Positions 18,104 through 26,601 of a stretch of 64,000 nt of DNA are shown piece by piece. The DNA comes from Isosphaera pallida ATCC 43644 (GTDB lineage: Bacteria; Planctomycetota; Planctomycetia; Isosphaerales; Isosphaeraceae). Below the pieces are notes generated by a model. It saw nothing but the letters and a program-made list of their open reading frames with translations. It made no database searches and had not been told where the DNA came from. Positions within the stretch are counted from its first letter, which is position 1. The number at the start of each line of letters is the position of its first letter. The DNA is taken from NCBI RefSeq assembly GCF_000186345.1, contig NC_014962.1:62001-126000 (forward strand), in the 5' to 3' direction. The translations under genes were made by a program, and so were the position numbers.

Positions 18104-19384
18104 TCAGTCGCGGTCGCTGCTCCAGGAGGACCAACGCAGCGAGCTCAGGACCACATTCCAAAGACCCGCGGTGGGGTTGGAGTTGGCCGAGGAGGAGATG
18201 GTGGACTGGAGACGGTTGCTCCAGGAGGCTTCCCAACGAGTGTCGGAGGTCTGGGCAACCGGCTCGGAAGCCGAGGAGATGGGAGCTGCCGGGGCGGGGG
18301 CCAGGGTTGGAGCGGGGGCCGGAGCCGGAGCCGGAGTTGAGACCGTGGGCGGCGTCACCACCATTGGAGCGATCGGAGCCGAACGGGCCAACGAGACGGG
18401 GGGCGGGGCCGAGTCGGACTGGAAGGTTAGGTCTTGAAGACGATAATCGACTTTGACATTCTCATTCGAGATGGTCACCGGGCGGGAGCGAACGATCCGA
18501 CCTTGAATGGTGGCGGTGACCTCATATTGTCCGGGGCGGAGCTGCATCTGAAATCCACCCGAGCCCCAGGCGTTGACCGTGGTGGTCTCGCCGGTGGCGG
18601 TGTTGCGGGCGGTCACGCGGGCATCGGAGATACCCTCACCCGGATTGTAAAAATTGTCGCCGTTACGATCGTCGAAGATCACTCCCAGCAGGTAGGGTGT
18701 CGTCTCGCGGCGGGCGAAGTGTTGGGTTACCACCAGCGGGCCGAAACCAGAGGAATTGGTGCGAACGATTCCCAGACCTACCTCGTTGGCCGAGTTAGAG
18801 CTGTTGGCGTGGGGCTGAAGCAGGTTAGCGCGGTGGCTCCGGTTGGAGACGCCCCAGTCCACAAGGAACGCCTGGTGGGCATGGTCGATGGACTCAGCGT
18901 AGGCGAAGGCGTTTTCAACGTCGTAGGAGCGGTCGCTGTAACCCACGCGGTCCAGCCGTTGTGAAGGAGACGAACCGTCCGAACCATCGTGCGCCTGGAA
19001 ACGATTGCGGGCCATGTCCTGACTGTGGGAATCGGCCGCTTGGGACAACCGAGGATTCCACGCCAGAGGTTGCTGGCTGCGAATCGAGCGGATCGCGTTC
19101 AATTCGCTGTTTAGATCAACCCGGAAGAAGTTGACTGAAGACCGCAATGAGCGATGGGCTCGGGGATCGTTGGCCTGATCTTGAATCCGGTTGGCCGCGC
19201 CCGAAGGATTGATCCGAGCGTTGTTGATCAACTCCAACAGATATTGCGCTTCGCTGGTGGGCTCCAAGTGACTGACTTGGGAAGCTGGAAACGCGAACGA
19301 CGTGGACTGAATTCCGCCGGTCATCAGCTGACGGGATTCCAGGCCATCGAATCCCATCACTCTGCGCGACTCACGCCGAGACAT
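18104..19384 (-). CDS. CAP-domain surface protein with LEPR-XLL-like N-terminus
   Basis: 426 residues from ATG 19384, preceded by GGGGGTG. The N-terminal RRVMGFDGLESRQLMTGG resembles the LEPR-XLL motif found at the start of large planctomycete extracellular proteins. A CAP domain follows (about 45-220): LELINNARINPSGAA, AADSHSQDMARN, FQAHDGSDGSSPSQRL, ENAFAYAES and NRSHRANLLQ. A beta-sandwich module of SdrD-B/Cna-B type comes next (about 230-320; GVIFDDRNGDNFYNPGEGI with a Ca-loop-like DRNGDNFYN), then a Pro/Ala-rich linker and a Ser/Trp-rich tail. It is convergent with the two-CAP gene. Likely cell-surface or secreted; the activity is unknown. Confidence 0.82.
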   Translation of the reverse strand: MSRRESRRVMGFDGLESRQLMTGGIQSTSFAFPASQVSHLEPTSEAQYLLELINNARINPSGAANRIQDQANDPRAHRSLRSSVNFFRVDLNSELNAIRSIRSQQPLAWNPRLSQAADSHSQDMARNRFQAHDGSDGSSPSQRLDRVGYSDRSYDVENAFAYAESIDHAHQAFLVDWGVSNRSHRANLLQPHANSSNSANEVGLGIVRTNSSGFGPLVVTQHFARRETTPYLLGVIFDDRNGDNFYNPGEGISDARVTARNTATGETTTVNAWGSGGFQMQLRPGQYEVTATIQGRIVRSRPVTISNENVKVDYRLQDLTFQSDSAPPPVSLARSAPIAPMVVTPPTVSTPAPAPAPAPTLAPAPAAPISSASEPVAQTSDTRWEASWSNRLQSTISSSANSNPTAGLWNVVLSSLRWSSWSSDRD

Positions 19385-20123
19385 CGTCACCCCCAAACCA
19401 TCGCGTTACCGCCCGATCGGGCATGAGTCCTGATTCGTTCAATCCCAGAGCCGGGCCTCCTTCGAGTCTCGACCAGGATTCCCTCTCGTCGTCGAACCGG
19501 CGGCTGGTGTGAGTGGAGCCGGTTACTCGAACCGAGGTCGTCTGGGAACCTTGGGAAACATCTTCCCGGCGGACGAACAAGTCATTAGCAGAGGCCGTGC
19601 CAAACCTCCGCTAACCTCACGCGATGGGGAGCTGAAATGACGAAACTCCCGTAACGCCAAGTTGTTGGAATCATTTCGAAATCGGACGCGGCGAAAAGGT
19701 AATCCTTCTCTTCCGCAATCGCCACCAAGTAAGATTCACCATATACGGGGCTGAACTTACAATTTGGGCTTATTGTAAACCGATTGTTGGGATTTTTCAA
19801 GTCCGGCTGGATTTTTCCTTAAGTTTGGTCATGAGCAATGACTCCCCGATCACGCGGCCAGAGTCGAAGGTCAACCACCACCACGCAACGCAACACTCAT
19901 CCGGTTGGGTTGAGTTGGGTGTCGCACGCCGAAGTCTCGCGTGACCTTTGCGGTTTCTTCATGCGGCTTGGATAAACTGACCGTGCCCACGAAGTTTCGG
20001 AGGGCAACTCTCTCGAAGACCCGTCATCCCTTGTGGTTGGGATGAAGTTTGGGCTCAAGCACTCAACGACATCCGCAAACGTCAGCGGATGGGGCGCGTA
20101 CCACATCAAGGAGTTTCTCCACC
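19385..20123. other. 739-bp intergenic region with one short palindrome
   Basis: Divergent upstream region of the CAP-domain gene (minus) and the phosphoesterase gene (plus). A 71-codon frame on the minus strand (19585-19800) starts with TTG and resembles nothing I know. At 19757-19778 there is a perfect 7-bp inverted repeat TTACAAT...ATTGTAA with an 8-base spacer, in a locally AT-rich stretch suited to a promoter or operator. Confidence 0.5.
19757..19778. promoter_or_regulatory. Perfect short palindrome, possible operator
   Basis: TTACAAT and ATTGTAA arms flank TTGGGCTT. It lies between divergent start codons, about 370 bp from each, in a locally AT-rich patch. An operator role is a guess from symmetry and position. 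Confidence 0.3.
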
Positions 20124-21857
20124 GTGTCTGTGACGAAACCAACTCCCCACTCTTACGCGGGCGTGATCCGTTTGGGACAAACCCGCTTTAGCGCGGCGTT
20201 GAGCCTGGCCGCCTTTCTGGCAACGACGATGGGTTTGTCGGTGCCAACGCTGGCCGCAACTGGAACGCATGGCGGGAACACCCATCCGTCCGAGACCATC
20301 AAGGCCACCGGCGTCGTTTTCGAGGACCGCGACGGCGACGGCCTGCGCGACCAAGAGGAGCCGGGGCTGTCGGGGGTTCGGGTCTCTAACGGCGAGACCA
20401 TTGTGACCACCGACGACCAGGGCCGCTACGAAATCGAAATCGATGCGAAGGATGCGACGGTGTTCGTAATCAAGCCGCGCGACTTCATGACACCCACCGA
20501 CGCTGACGGCCTGCCTCGGTTTACCTATTCGCACAAACCCGAAGGATCGCCACCGACCCAATACGCTGGAATCGCGCCCACCGGTCCGCTGCCCGCCTCG
20601 GTGGACTTCCCCCTGGTCAGGCGCCCCGAGCCGAATCGCTTCCGGGTCGTGATGTTTGGCGACACTCAACCCCGCGACCTTAAAGAGGTGGATTTCATCG
20701 CCCACGACGTGGTGGCCCCCCTGGCCGCCGCCGAGGCCCAGGCCGATCCCGAGGACCGCGCCGCCTTCGGCGTGACCCTCGGTGACGTGGTCAACGACGA
20801 TCTGGATGTCATGCCCCCCCTCAATGCCGTTGTCGGTCGTTTGGGGCTGCCTTGGTACAACGTTCTGGGCAATCATGACATGAACTACGACTCGCCCGAC
20901 GATTCGCTCTCCGATGAAACCTTCGAACGGATCTACGGCGCGCCTTACTATGCCTTCAACTACGGCCCGGTTCACTTCGTCGTGCTGGACGACGTGATTT
21001 GGAGCGGCATCGGCCCTGACCGTCCCCGCGGACGCTACAAAGGCGGCCTGGGGGAACGTCAACTCACCTTCCTGCGCCATGATTTGGCCGGCGTTCCCAA
21101 GGAAACCCTGGTGGTCTTCCTCATGCACATTCCGGTCTGGGAGATGGAGGACCGTGAAGCGTTCTATCGACTCATCGAAGACCGTCCCCACACCCTTTCC
21201 TTCTCGGCCCACACCCACATCCAGGAGTACCGCCTGCTCGGTCCCGAGGAGGGCTGGACCTCGCCCCATCCCCACCTTCACGTCAACCATGTGACCGTGT
21301 GCGGCAGCTGGTGGACCGGCAAGACCGACGAAAACGGCATCCCCCACACCACAATGCGCGATGGCGTGCCCAACGGTTACTCGATCGTTCATTTCGATGG
21401 GCCCAACTACGTCATCGACTTCAAACCGGCCCGCCGACCCGCTTCACATCAAATGACGATCTTCGCGCCTGACTTCGTTACGGTCGCCGACGCTGCCCGG
21501 ACCGAGGTGCTGGCCAACATCTTCACCGGCCTCAAAACCACTCCGGTTCAGGTGCGGATCGATGGCGGCGACTGGATCGACCTGACCCGCTCGTCCGAGC
21601 CGGATCCTTACTACGTCCGCCTCAAGCAAGCGGAAACCGGTCCCAACCCGCCCGATGGCCGTCCTCTGCCCAACCCCGCCGCGTCGCCCCACCTTTGGAA
21701 AGGCACTCTGCCGGCCGATCTGAGCGTCGGAGCCCATACCATCGAAGTCCGATTCGTGGATCATTTCAATCGGACCTTCACCGATCGCCGGATCATCCGC
21801 GTTGTTCCTAACCCCGCCGACGCCCAAACCGACGAGCAAGGCCAGAACGGCCGTTGA
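20124..21857 (+). CDS. Secreted calcineurin-like phosphoesterase
   Basis: Predicted exported metallophosphoesterase, 577 residues. GTG 20124 is chosen because AAGGAG lies ten bases upstream and a signal peptide follows directly (SAALSLAAFLATTMGLSVPTLAA). Residues about 60-160 form a beta-sandwich of the metallophosphatase N-terminal/SdrD-B kind (GVVFEDRDGDGLRDQEEPGLSGVRV). The catalytic core has the dinuclear-metal motifs FGDTQ, TLGDVVND, LGNHDMNYD, LMHIPVW and SAHTHIQEY, where SAHTH replaces the usual GHTH. A C-terminal beta domain (about 440-570) resembles the MetallophosC module. The substrate is unknown; such proteins are usually periplasmic phosphodiesterases or phosphomonoesterases. Confidence 0.9.
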   Translation: MSVTKPTPHSYAGVIRLGQTRFSAALSLAAFLATTMGLSVPTLAATGTHGGNTHPSETIKATGVVFEDRDGDGLRDQEEPGLSGVRVSNGETIVTTDDQGRYEIEIDAKDATVFVIKPRDFMTPTDADGLPRFTYSHKPEGSPPTQYAGIAPTGPLPASVDFPLVRRPEPNRFRVVMFGDTQPRDLKEVDFIAHDVVAPLAAAEAQADPEDRAAFGVTLGDVVNDDLDVMPPLNAVVGRLGLPWYNVLGNHDMNYDSPDDSLSDETFERIYGAPYYAFNYGPVHFVVLDDVIWSGIGPDRPRGRYKGGLGERQLTFLRHDLAGVPKETLVVFLMHIPVWEMEDREAFYRLIEDRPHTLSFSAHTHIQEYRLLGPEEGWTSPHPHLHVNHVTVCGSWWTGKTDENGIPHTTMRDGVPNGYSIVHFDGPNYVIDFKPARRPASHQMTIFAPDFVTVADAARTEVLANIFTGLKTTPVQVRIDGGDWIDLTRSSEPDPYYVRLKQAETGPNPPDGRPLPNPAASPHLWKGTLPADLSVGAHTIEVRFVDHFNRTFTDRRIIRVVPNPADAQTDEQGQNGR

Positions 21858-22026
21858 CCAAGAGACGGGTTGACCTTTCCCGCTCGCCCAAACGAGAACC
21901 GCCTGCGCCCAACCCGCTTGGGAATGTCATGTCATCCCCAGGCGGAGGCGGGACCAAGTCGTGGCTCGTCCAAACTTGGATTATGGGGCCAATTGCTCGA
22001 TAACCGTCTGAGTTCGCCCTGATCCC

Positions 22027-22043
22027 CGACCCCATCGGGGTCG
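22027..22043. terminator. Short GC hairpin, possible terminator
   Basis: CGACCCC-ATC-GGGGTCG, a 7-bp perfect stem, lies about 170 bp past the phosphoesterase stop. No T run follows. It is also part of a repeated element in this region. Confidence 0.35.
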
Positions 22044-22284
22044 AGAGATTGACGCGATCGGTTGCGACGGTTGATGTGTTGTTGAGGACGTGGTTCCGGT
22101 TCCTGGGGCTTCGTCCTGGGCGATCCGAACAACCCCATCGAGGCCGAGAATTGGTCCATCATAGAATAGAGATTGGTCCCATCATCGTAGGACGCGAAGT
22201 CGCGGGACTCGTGGGTCCATTTCCTAGCGCCCCCATGCTGGGCTGTTCGAGCGACTCCGTTGGGGTCGGGAAATCGGCGCGATC
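22028..22284. repeat. Three degenerate copies of a CCCCATCGGGGTCG-type element
   Basis: Copies at 22028-22060, 22131-22154 and 22253-22284, spaced about 100 bp apart in the same orientation. The first and third share GGGGTCG followed by a GA-rich stretch and CGCGATC at the same distance. The middle copy is shorter and more diverged. Confidence 0.45.
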
Positions 22285-22316
22285 AACCGGGATGATTTGA
22301 TGGAACTGGGCGTGTT

Positions 22317-22362
22317 CCTTCTCCTTCTCGGCACCTCACCCTTCTCCTTCTCGGCACCTCAC
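22317..22362. repeat. Exact 2 x 23-bp tandem repeat
   Basis: Bases 22317-22339 are repeated identically at 22340-22362. The unit begins CCTTCTCCTTCTCGG and ends CACCTCAC. It is non-coding as far as can be seen and likely arose by slippage. Confidence 0.85.
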
Positions 22363-22470
22363 TTGGAACGCGGCCAGTGTAATCAGATTTGCCTACGATC
22401 TCTCGCCATCCCACTCACCTATATCATCCCACCTTCATTCGGCGGCGTGTCTAAGAGTTGTCCACTCCAA

Positions 22471-22493
22471 ACACCCCACACCCCACTCCCCAC
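22471..22493 (-). repeat. C-rich copy of a dispersed G-rich repeat
   Basis: The 23 bases are the exact reverse complement of 26845-26867. Both consist of GGGG runs separated by AGT or TGT. The minus strand here therefore carries the G-rich version. Confidence 0.8.
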
Positions 22494-22536
22494 AGCGGAT
22501 GCGTCGCGGCAACGATCAATCCGTCCGGCTCGCGGC

Positions 22537-23292
22537 TCAACACTGGCCCGAACGGGGACGAGGAGGACGCCGACCCGCGCGTCGCGGGTCGGACGTTCCT
22601 TGCATGTGTCGATCAAATTCGATTTCGATTTCCCGAGCGATCCGATCGATGTCCTCCTCGCTAATGAGTCCTTCGGGTTCCGGATTGAGAGCCGCGCGAG
22701 TTTGGGGGTCGTGAGCCAGTTCGCTGAACTCCCGAAGCCAAAAGCCGGTCTCTCGTTCGTCCAGACCATAAAGCCGCGCTTCCTCCTCGGGCGAAAGTGG
22801 ACCCTTTTTGGTGGGAGGAACGATGGTGGCGGGAATCCCCAAACGACTCCGGCGCGCTCGTCGGTCCTCCTCGGCACGATAGGCGTCGAGACGGTCAAGG
22901 AACTCGTCCGACCTCAGCACCACACATTTACGATGCTTGGCGGCCAGTCGAATCCGATTGTCGGAGGAAACAACCGTAAGCGTCCGAGGCGTGGGATGGT
23001 CGTGTATCAGATCCTCCAGCGCGTCGTCGGCAGAATGAGCCTCCTGGGCATAACGCGCGCGGATGCCCCGATGGGTCTCCTCGCGGCTCAACGCCGGATC
23101 GTCGGGCGGCTTCACCGAGGCGTCGAAGACCACCACGGTTTGGTGGGCGTCCACTTCAGGCAACCCCTCGGCGATCCGATCCAGCAGACGGGTCCGCAAC
23201 TTGCGAAACTGCGCTGGACTGAGCGAACGCCCGCGTGGCGGCATCAAACCAGCCGCGTACATCAGGTTATAACCATCAATGAGGATCCTCAT
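22537..23292 (-). CDS. NYN-domain (YacP-like) ribonuclease
   Basis: Predicted PIN-fold RNA nuclease, 251 residues. ATG 23292 is chosen because a GAGGG box precedes it and the fold begins at once with MRILIDGYNLMYAAG; the frame extends to 23568 without family similarity. Acidic metal-binding positions of the NYN family are visible: ILIDGYN, VVFDAS, SADDALEDLI and VVSSDNRIR. The C-terminal half (from about 150) is charged and includes a PTKKGPLSPEEEARLYGL segment, ending in a basic Arg/Pro tail. Bacillus YacP (Rae1) cleaves mRNA on the ribosome; the same role here is inference. It lies 230 bp downstream of ugd on the same strand. Confidence 0.85.
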   Translation of the reverse strand: MRILIDGYNLMYAAGLMPPRGRSLSPAQFRKLRTRLLDRIAEGLPEVDAHQTVVVFDASVKPPDDPALSREETHRGIRARYAQEAHSADDALEDLIHDHPTPRTLTVVSSDNRIRLAAKHRKCVVLRSDEFLDRLDAYRAEEDRRARRSRLGIPATIVPPTKKGPLSPEEEARLYGLDERETGFWLREFSELAHDPQTRAALNPEPEGLISEEDIDRIAREIEIEFDRHMQGTSDPRRAGRRPPRPRSGQC

Positions 23293-23524
23293 TATCCCTC
23301 GCCGCTCCGCCGATGGCGAGGTTGGAGACGCGCCTCCCATCCGTCGAAGGCCCCGCCTCCCGCGACGAATCGGTGGGAACGACCGCTGCGCGATCATTCC
23401 CGTCAGCGGAAAGTTTAGGCGCGCAAGGGCGATCCGGCCATGTGGGACAGGCCGGATCACATTGGTCTTCCGAAAGTTAAAGCGGAGCCAAGCCAGGGGG
23501 GATGGGGGAAGGAAACGGGTTGGG

Positions 23525-24856
23525 TCACATGCGGTAGGAGGGGGTTGGATCGACCATTGCCCGACCAATTCCCTGATACTGGAAGCCCAGACGCTTCATG
23601 GTGGCCGGTTCATAGAGGTTGCGGCCATCAAAGATGATCGGTTGGCGCATGAGCCGTAGCATCACCTCGAAGTCCGGGTTGCGGAATTCGTTCCATTCGG
23701 TGACGATCGCCAAGGCATCGGCCTGTTCGAGCGCTCCATAGGGACGGTCGCAATAGATCAGACGATCGCCGTAGAGCGCGCGGACATTAGGGATCGCCTC
23801 GGGGTCGTGGACTCGAACCGCTGCGCCTCGTTCCAGCAACAGGTCGATGAGGGTCAGGGAAGGTGCTTCGCGGATGTCGTCGGTCCGGGGCTTGAAGGCC
23901 AGGCCCCAGACCGCGATCGTTTTGCCGTCCAGACGCGGGCCGAAGTGGCTCAAAATCTTGCCGCCCAGTACCGCCTTCTGGGCTTCGTTGACCGAATCGA
24001 CCGCCTCCATCATCGCCGCAGGCACTCCCTTGGCCTTAGCCATGTGAATGACCGCCCGAATGTCTTTGGGAAAGCAGCTGCCGCCGTAGCCTACCCCAGG
24101 GTGGAGGAAGTGGAAGCCGATCCGCTGGTCGTGGCCAATTCCCCGCCGCACCTGATTGATGTCAGCCCCATAACGCTCGCAGAGGTTGGCCATCTCGTTG
24201 ATGAAGCTGATCTTCGTGGCCAACATGCAGTTCGCGACGTATTTCGTCATCTCCGCGCTTTCGGGAGTCATCACCAAAAACGGGCGATCGGTGCGCAGGA
24301 ATGGAGCGTACAACTCGCGCAGACGCTCCCCCACCTCCGGCTTGCGAACCCCAACCACCACCCGGTCGGGCTTGTTAAAGTCCTCGATCGCCGCGCCCTC
24401 TTTGAGAAACTCGGGGTTGCTCGCCACATCGAAGGGGCAATCGGTCACGGCGGCAATCCGGCGGGCGACCTCGGCGTTGGTGCCGACCGGTACGGTACTT
24501 TTGACCACCACAATCTTGTAGCCGTTGAGATGTCGGCCAATTTGTTCGGCCACGGCGTAAACCCCGCTCAGGTCGGCCCCGCCGTCGTCGCCTTGGGGGG
24601 TTCCCACCGCGATGAAGACGATTTCCGCCTCGGCGATACCCGCGCCCAGGTCGGTGGTGAAGGACAAACGACCATCCTTGGCGTTGCGGTGGACCAACTC
24701 CGCCAGGCCTGGCTCGTAGATTGGTATACCGCCGCTCTTGAGCAACTCGATCTTGGCGGCCACCTTGTCGATGCAGACCACCTGATTGCCGCTCTCGGCC
24801 AAGCAGGTTCCTGTCACCAATCCCACATAGCCGGTTCCAACCACCGCGATACGCAC
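23525..24856 (-). CDS. ugd: UDP-glucose 6-dehydrogenase
   Basis: Oxidises UDP-glucose to UDP-glucuronate in two NAD+-dependent steps, supplying uronic acid for surface polysaccharides. 443 residues from GTG 24856, with GGGAGG five bases upstream; the frame reaches 24907 without another good start. The N-terminal Rossmann motif [28 protein letters not shown], the [20 protein letters not shown] block and catalytic GGSCFPKD are all present, and the C-terminal UDP-binding domain has [17 protein letters not shown]. The length is normal for the family. Confidence 0.95.
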   Translation of the reverse strand: MRIAVVGTGYVGLVTGTCLAESGNQVVCIDKVAAKIELLKSGGIPIYEPGLAELVHRNAKDGRLSFTTDLGAGIAEAEIVFIAVGTPQGDDGGADLSGVYAVAEQIGRHLNGYKIVVVKSTVPVGTNAEVARRIAAVTDCPFDVASNPEFLKEGAAIEDFNKPDRVVVGVRKPEVGERLRELYAPFLRTDRPFLVMTPESAEMTKYVANCMLATKISFINEMANLCERYGADINQVRRGIGHDQRIGFHFLHPGVGYGGSCFPKDIRAVIHMAKAKGVPAAMMEAVDSVNEAQKAVLGGKILSHFGPRLDGKTIAVWGLAFKPRTDDIREAPSLTLIDLLLERGAAVRVHDPEAIPNVRALYGDRLIYCDRPYGALEQADALAIVTEWNEFRNPDFEVMLRLMRQPIIFDGRNLYEPATMKRLGFQYQGIGRAMVDPTPSYRM

Positions 24857-25020
24857 GACCACCTCCCTGCCTCTGACTGATCCCCGATGTCGAGTCCCAG
24901 GAGCCACCTCATCCCGCTATTATCACCGCAAACCGCCGACGCCGACAAGGCAGATCGCCGGGTTTCCGTGGGCCGTCCTGGAACCTGAAAATTTCTCAAT
25001 CAATACCGAAAAGAACCATC

Positions 25021-25051
25021 TTGACAAACGAGGCTGCGGGACCCCTAGGCT
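25021..25051 (+). promoter_or_regulatory. Promoter-like TTGACA / TAGGCT pair with no complete gene downstream
   Basis: TTGACA at 25021-25026 and TAGGCT at 25046-25051, 19 bases apart, followed by GAAAG. The same TAG(A/G)CTGAAA box follows the promoter at 27836-27865. Transcription would run right, towards the antisense side of glnA. Confidence 0.45.
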
Positions 25052-25113
25052 GAAAGTAAAGTTAGTCAACCGTGCGGTCAACCCCAGCGACAGGATGATT
25101 GAAGGCGGTATCG

Positions 25114-25146
25114 ATGAAAAAAACAATCTCAGCTTTCCTATTTTGA
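25114..25146 (+). pseudogene. Eleven-codon head of a secreted-protein gene
   Basis: ATG with AAGG eight bases upstream encodes MKKTISAFLF and then TGA. The residues look like the n-region and start of the h-region of a signal peptide, and a promoter-like pair lies about 65 bp upstream. The rest of the gene is missing. It may be a truncated gene head, a leader peptide, or chance. Confidence 0.35.
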
Positions 25147-25188
25147 CGTCGTAAGAATCGTTCTGGGAAGTATCCTGGTCGATGAAGG

Positions 25189-26601
25189 TCAGACGTCGTA
25201 GTAGAGGACGAACTCGTAGGGGTGGGGGCGAACCCGGACGGCTTCGGATTCGTGAGTGCGTTTGTACCAAATCCAGGTGTCCAACACGTCGGGGGTGAAG
25301 ACGTCGCCTCTCAGTAGGAACTCTTGATCGCGTTGCAGGGCTTCGAGCGAATCCTTGAGGGTCAGGGGCAGGGTGGGTTGGCGGTCGTTGATTTGTGGGT
25401 CGAGGTCGTAGAGGTCGCGGTCGTAAGGTTCGCCGGGGGCCGACTTGGTTTGGACGCCGTCGAGCGCTGCCATAACCAGGGCGGAGAAAAGTAAGTAGGG
25501 GTTGGCCGCGGCGTCGGGGGCGCGGTATTCGATCGACTGGGCGTGCGGCGAGAAACTGTGGATGGGAACCCGCACGATCGCCTCCCGGTTGCGCCGGGAG
25601 TAGCCGATCCGGGTCGGGGCTTCGAAGCCGGGCACCAGACGTTTGTAGCTGTTGGTTGTCGGGTTAGCGAAGGCACAAAGGGCGTTGGCATGTTTGAGGA
25701 TGCCGCCGATCATGTACAAGGCGGTGTCGGAGAGACCGGCGTAGCCGTGACCGGGCAGGATCGACTCGCCCTCCTTGCGCATGGCGAGGTGGGTGTGGAG
25801 GCCCGAGCCGTTGTCGCCGAAGAGCGGTTTGGGCATGAAGGTGGCGGTTTTGCCGTGGCGACGCGCGACGCTGCGGATGACGTATCGGGCGAGCATGACT
25901 TGGTCGGCCGCTTGGACCAGATCGGCCCAATCCAGGTCGATTTCGCACTGGCCACCGGTGGCCGCCTCGTGAAAGTGGGCGGTGACCCGGACGCCGCATT
26001 CGGCGAGAATCCCCACCATTTCAGCGCGGAGGTCGGCTAGGGTGTCGGTGGGCGGGCAGGGGAAGTAGCCTAGGGGGGAACGCGGCTTGGAGCCGAGATT
26101 GGGACGCTCATCACGTCCGGTGTTCCAGTCGCCTTCAATCGAATCAACCAGATGGAATGCCTGATGACCATGCTGGTCGAACCGTACGTCATCAAAGATG
26201 AAAAATTCAATTTCTGTAGCGATTCGGGCTTGGTCGGCTACGCCGGTGGAGCGGAGATGCCCCAGCGCTTTGCGGGCGATGTTGCGGGGGTCGCGGGTGT
26301 AGTCCTGTTTCGTGAGTGGGTCTTGGATATTACAGATCATCATGAGGGTGGGGCGAGCAGCGAACGGGTCGATCAGGGCGGTTTCGGGTTGCGGGACCAC
26401 CAACAGGTCAGCCTCGTTGATTTGACGCCAACCGGCCACGCTGGAGCCGTCGAAGCCGATCCCCTCCTCGAAGGTTTCCTCGGTGAGCCGGTCGGCGGGG
26501 ATGGCGAAATGCTGCCAGACGCCGGGGAAATCCATGAAGCGGAGATCAACGGTCTGGGCCTCCTTGCTGCGGATCAACGCCAACACTTCGCGGGGGGTCA
26601 T
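25189..26601 (-). CDS. glnA: Type I glutamine synthetase
   Basis: Condenses ammonia with glutamate using ATP, the main entry point of nitrogen. 470 residues from ATG 26601, with GAGG nine bases upstream. The beta-grasp N-terminus (VDLRFMDFPGVWQHFAIPADRL), GIGFDGSSVAGW, the metal-binding ATEIEFFIFD, the ammonia-site GSGLHTHLAM and NPTTNSYKRLVPGFEAP are intact. EPYDRDLYDLDPQ has a Tyr near residue 398, equivalent to the adenylylation site of enterobacterial enzyme (NLYDLP), so adenylylation control is plausible, though no adenylyltransferase or PII gene is in the window. Confidence 0.96.
   Translation of the reverse strand: MTPREVLALIRSKEAQTVDLRFMDFPGVWQHFAIPADRLTEETFEEGIGFDGSSVAGWRQINEADLLVVPQPETALIDPFAARPTLMMICNIQDPLTKQDYTRDPRNIARKALGHLRSTGVADQARIATEIEFFIFDDVRFDQHGHQAFHLVDSIEGDWNTGRDERPNLGSKPRSPLGYFPCPPTDTLADLRAEMVGILAECGVRVTAHFHEAATGGQCEIDLDWADLVQAADQVMLARYVIRSVARRHGKTATFMPKPLFGDNGSGLHTHLAMRKEGESILPGHGYAGLSDTALYMIGGILKHANALCAFANPTTNSYKRLVPGFEAPTRIGYSRRNREAIVRVPIHSFSPHAQSIEYRAPDAAANPYLLFSALVMAALDGVQTKSAPGEPYDRDLYDLDPQINDRQPTLPLTLKDSLEALQRDQEFLLRGDVFTPDVLDTWIWYKRTHESEAVRVRPHPYEFVLYYDV

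Larger units (their letters stand above)
21858..22536. other. 679-bp intergenic region with several short repeats
   Basis: Lies between the convergent phosphoesterase and NYN-domain genes. It holds three related GGGGTCG-type elements (22028-22060, 22131-22154, 22253-22284), an exact 23-bp tandem repeat (22317-22362) and a C-rich tract (22471-22493) that is the exact reverse complement of part of the G-rich tract at 26845-26867. No gene is evident. Confidence 0.6.
24857..25188. other. 332-bp intergenic region between ugd and glnA
   Basis: Should contain the ugd promoter (minus strand) and the end of the glnA transcript. It also carries a plus-strand promoter-like pair and an 11-codon gene start described separately. 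No convincing hairpin terminator is visible for glnA. Confidence 0.5.

Noticed and set aside
19585-19800. Possible 71-residue protein upstream of the CAP gene
   Set aside because: TTG start with poorly placed ribosome site, contains the palindrome, no similarity I recognise; not enough to call a gene.
20106-21392. 428-codon frame opposite the phosphoesterase
   Set aside because: The plus-strand frame has a complete metallophosphatase motif set; this is antisense shadow.
22458-22500. C-rich repeat considered as a CRISPR-like or regulatory array
   Set aside because: No regular repeat-spacer pattern and no cas genes; it is simply an inverted copy of the G-rich repeat.
22297-23418. 373-codon plus-strand frame overlapping the NYN gene
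   Set aside because: Starts across the tandem repeat and reads antisense to a gene with clear NYN motifs.
23807-24880. 357-codon frame opposite ugd
   Set aside because: His/Asp/Gly-rich antisense product with no motif; ugd is certain on the other strand.
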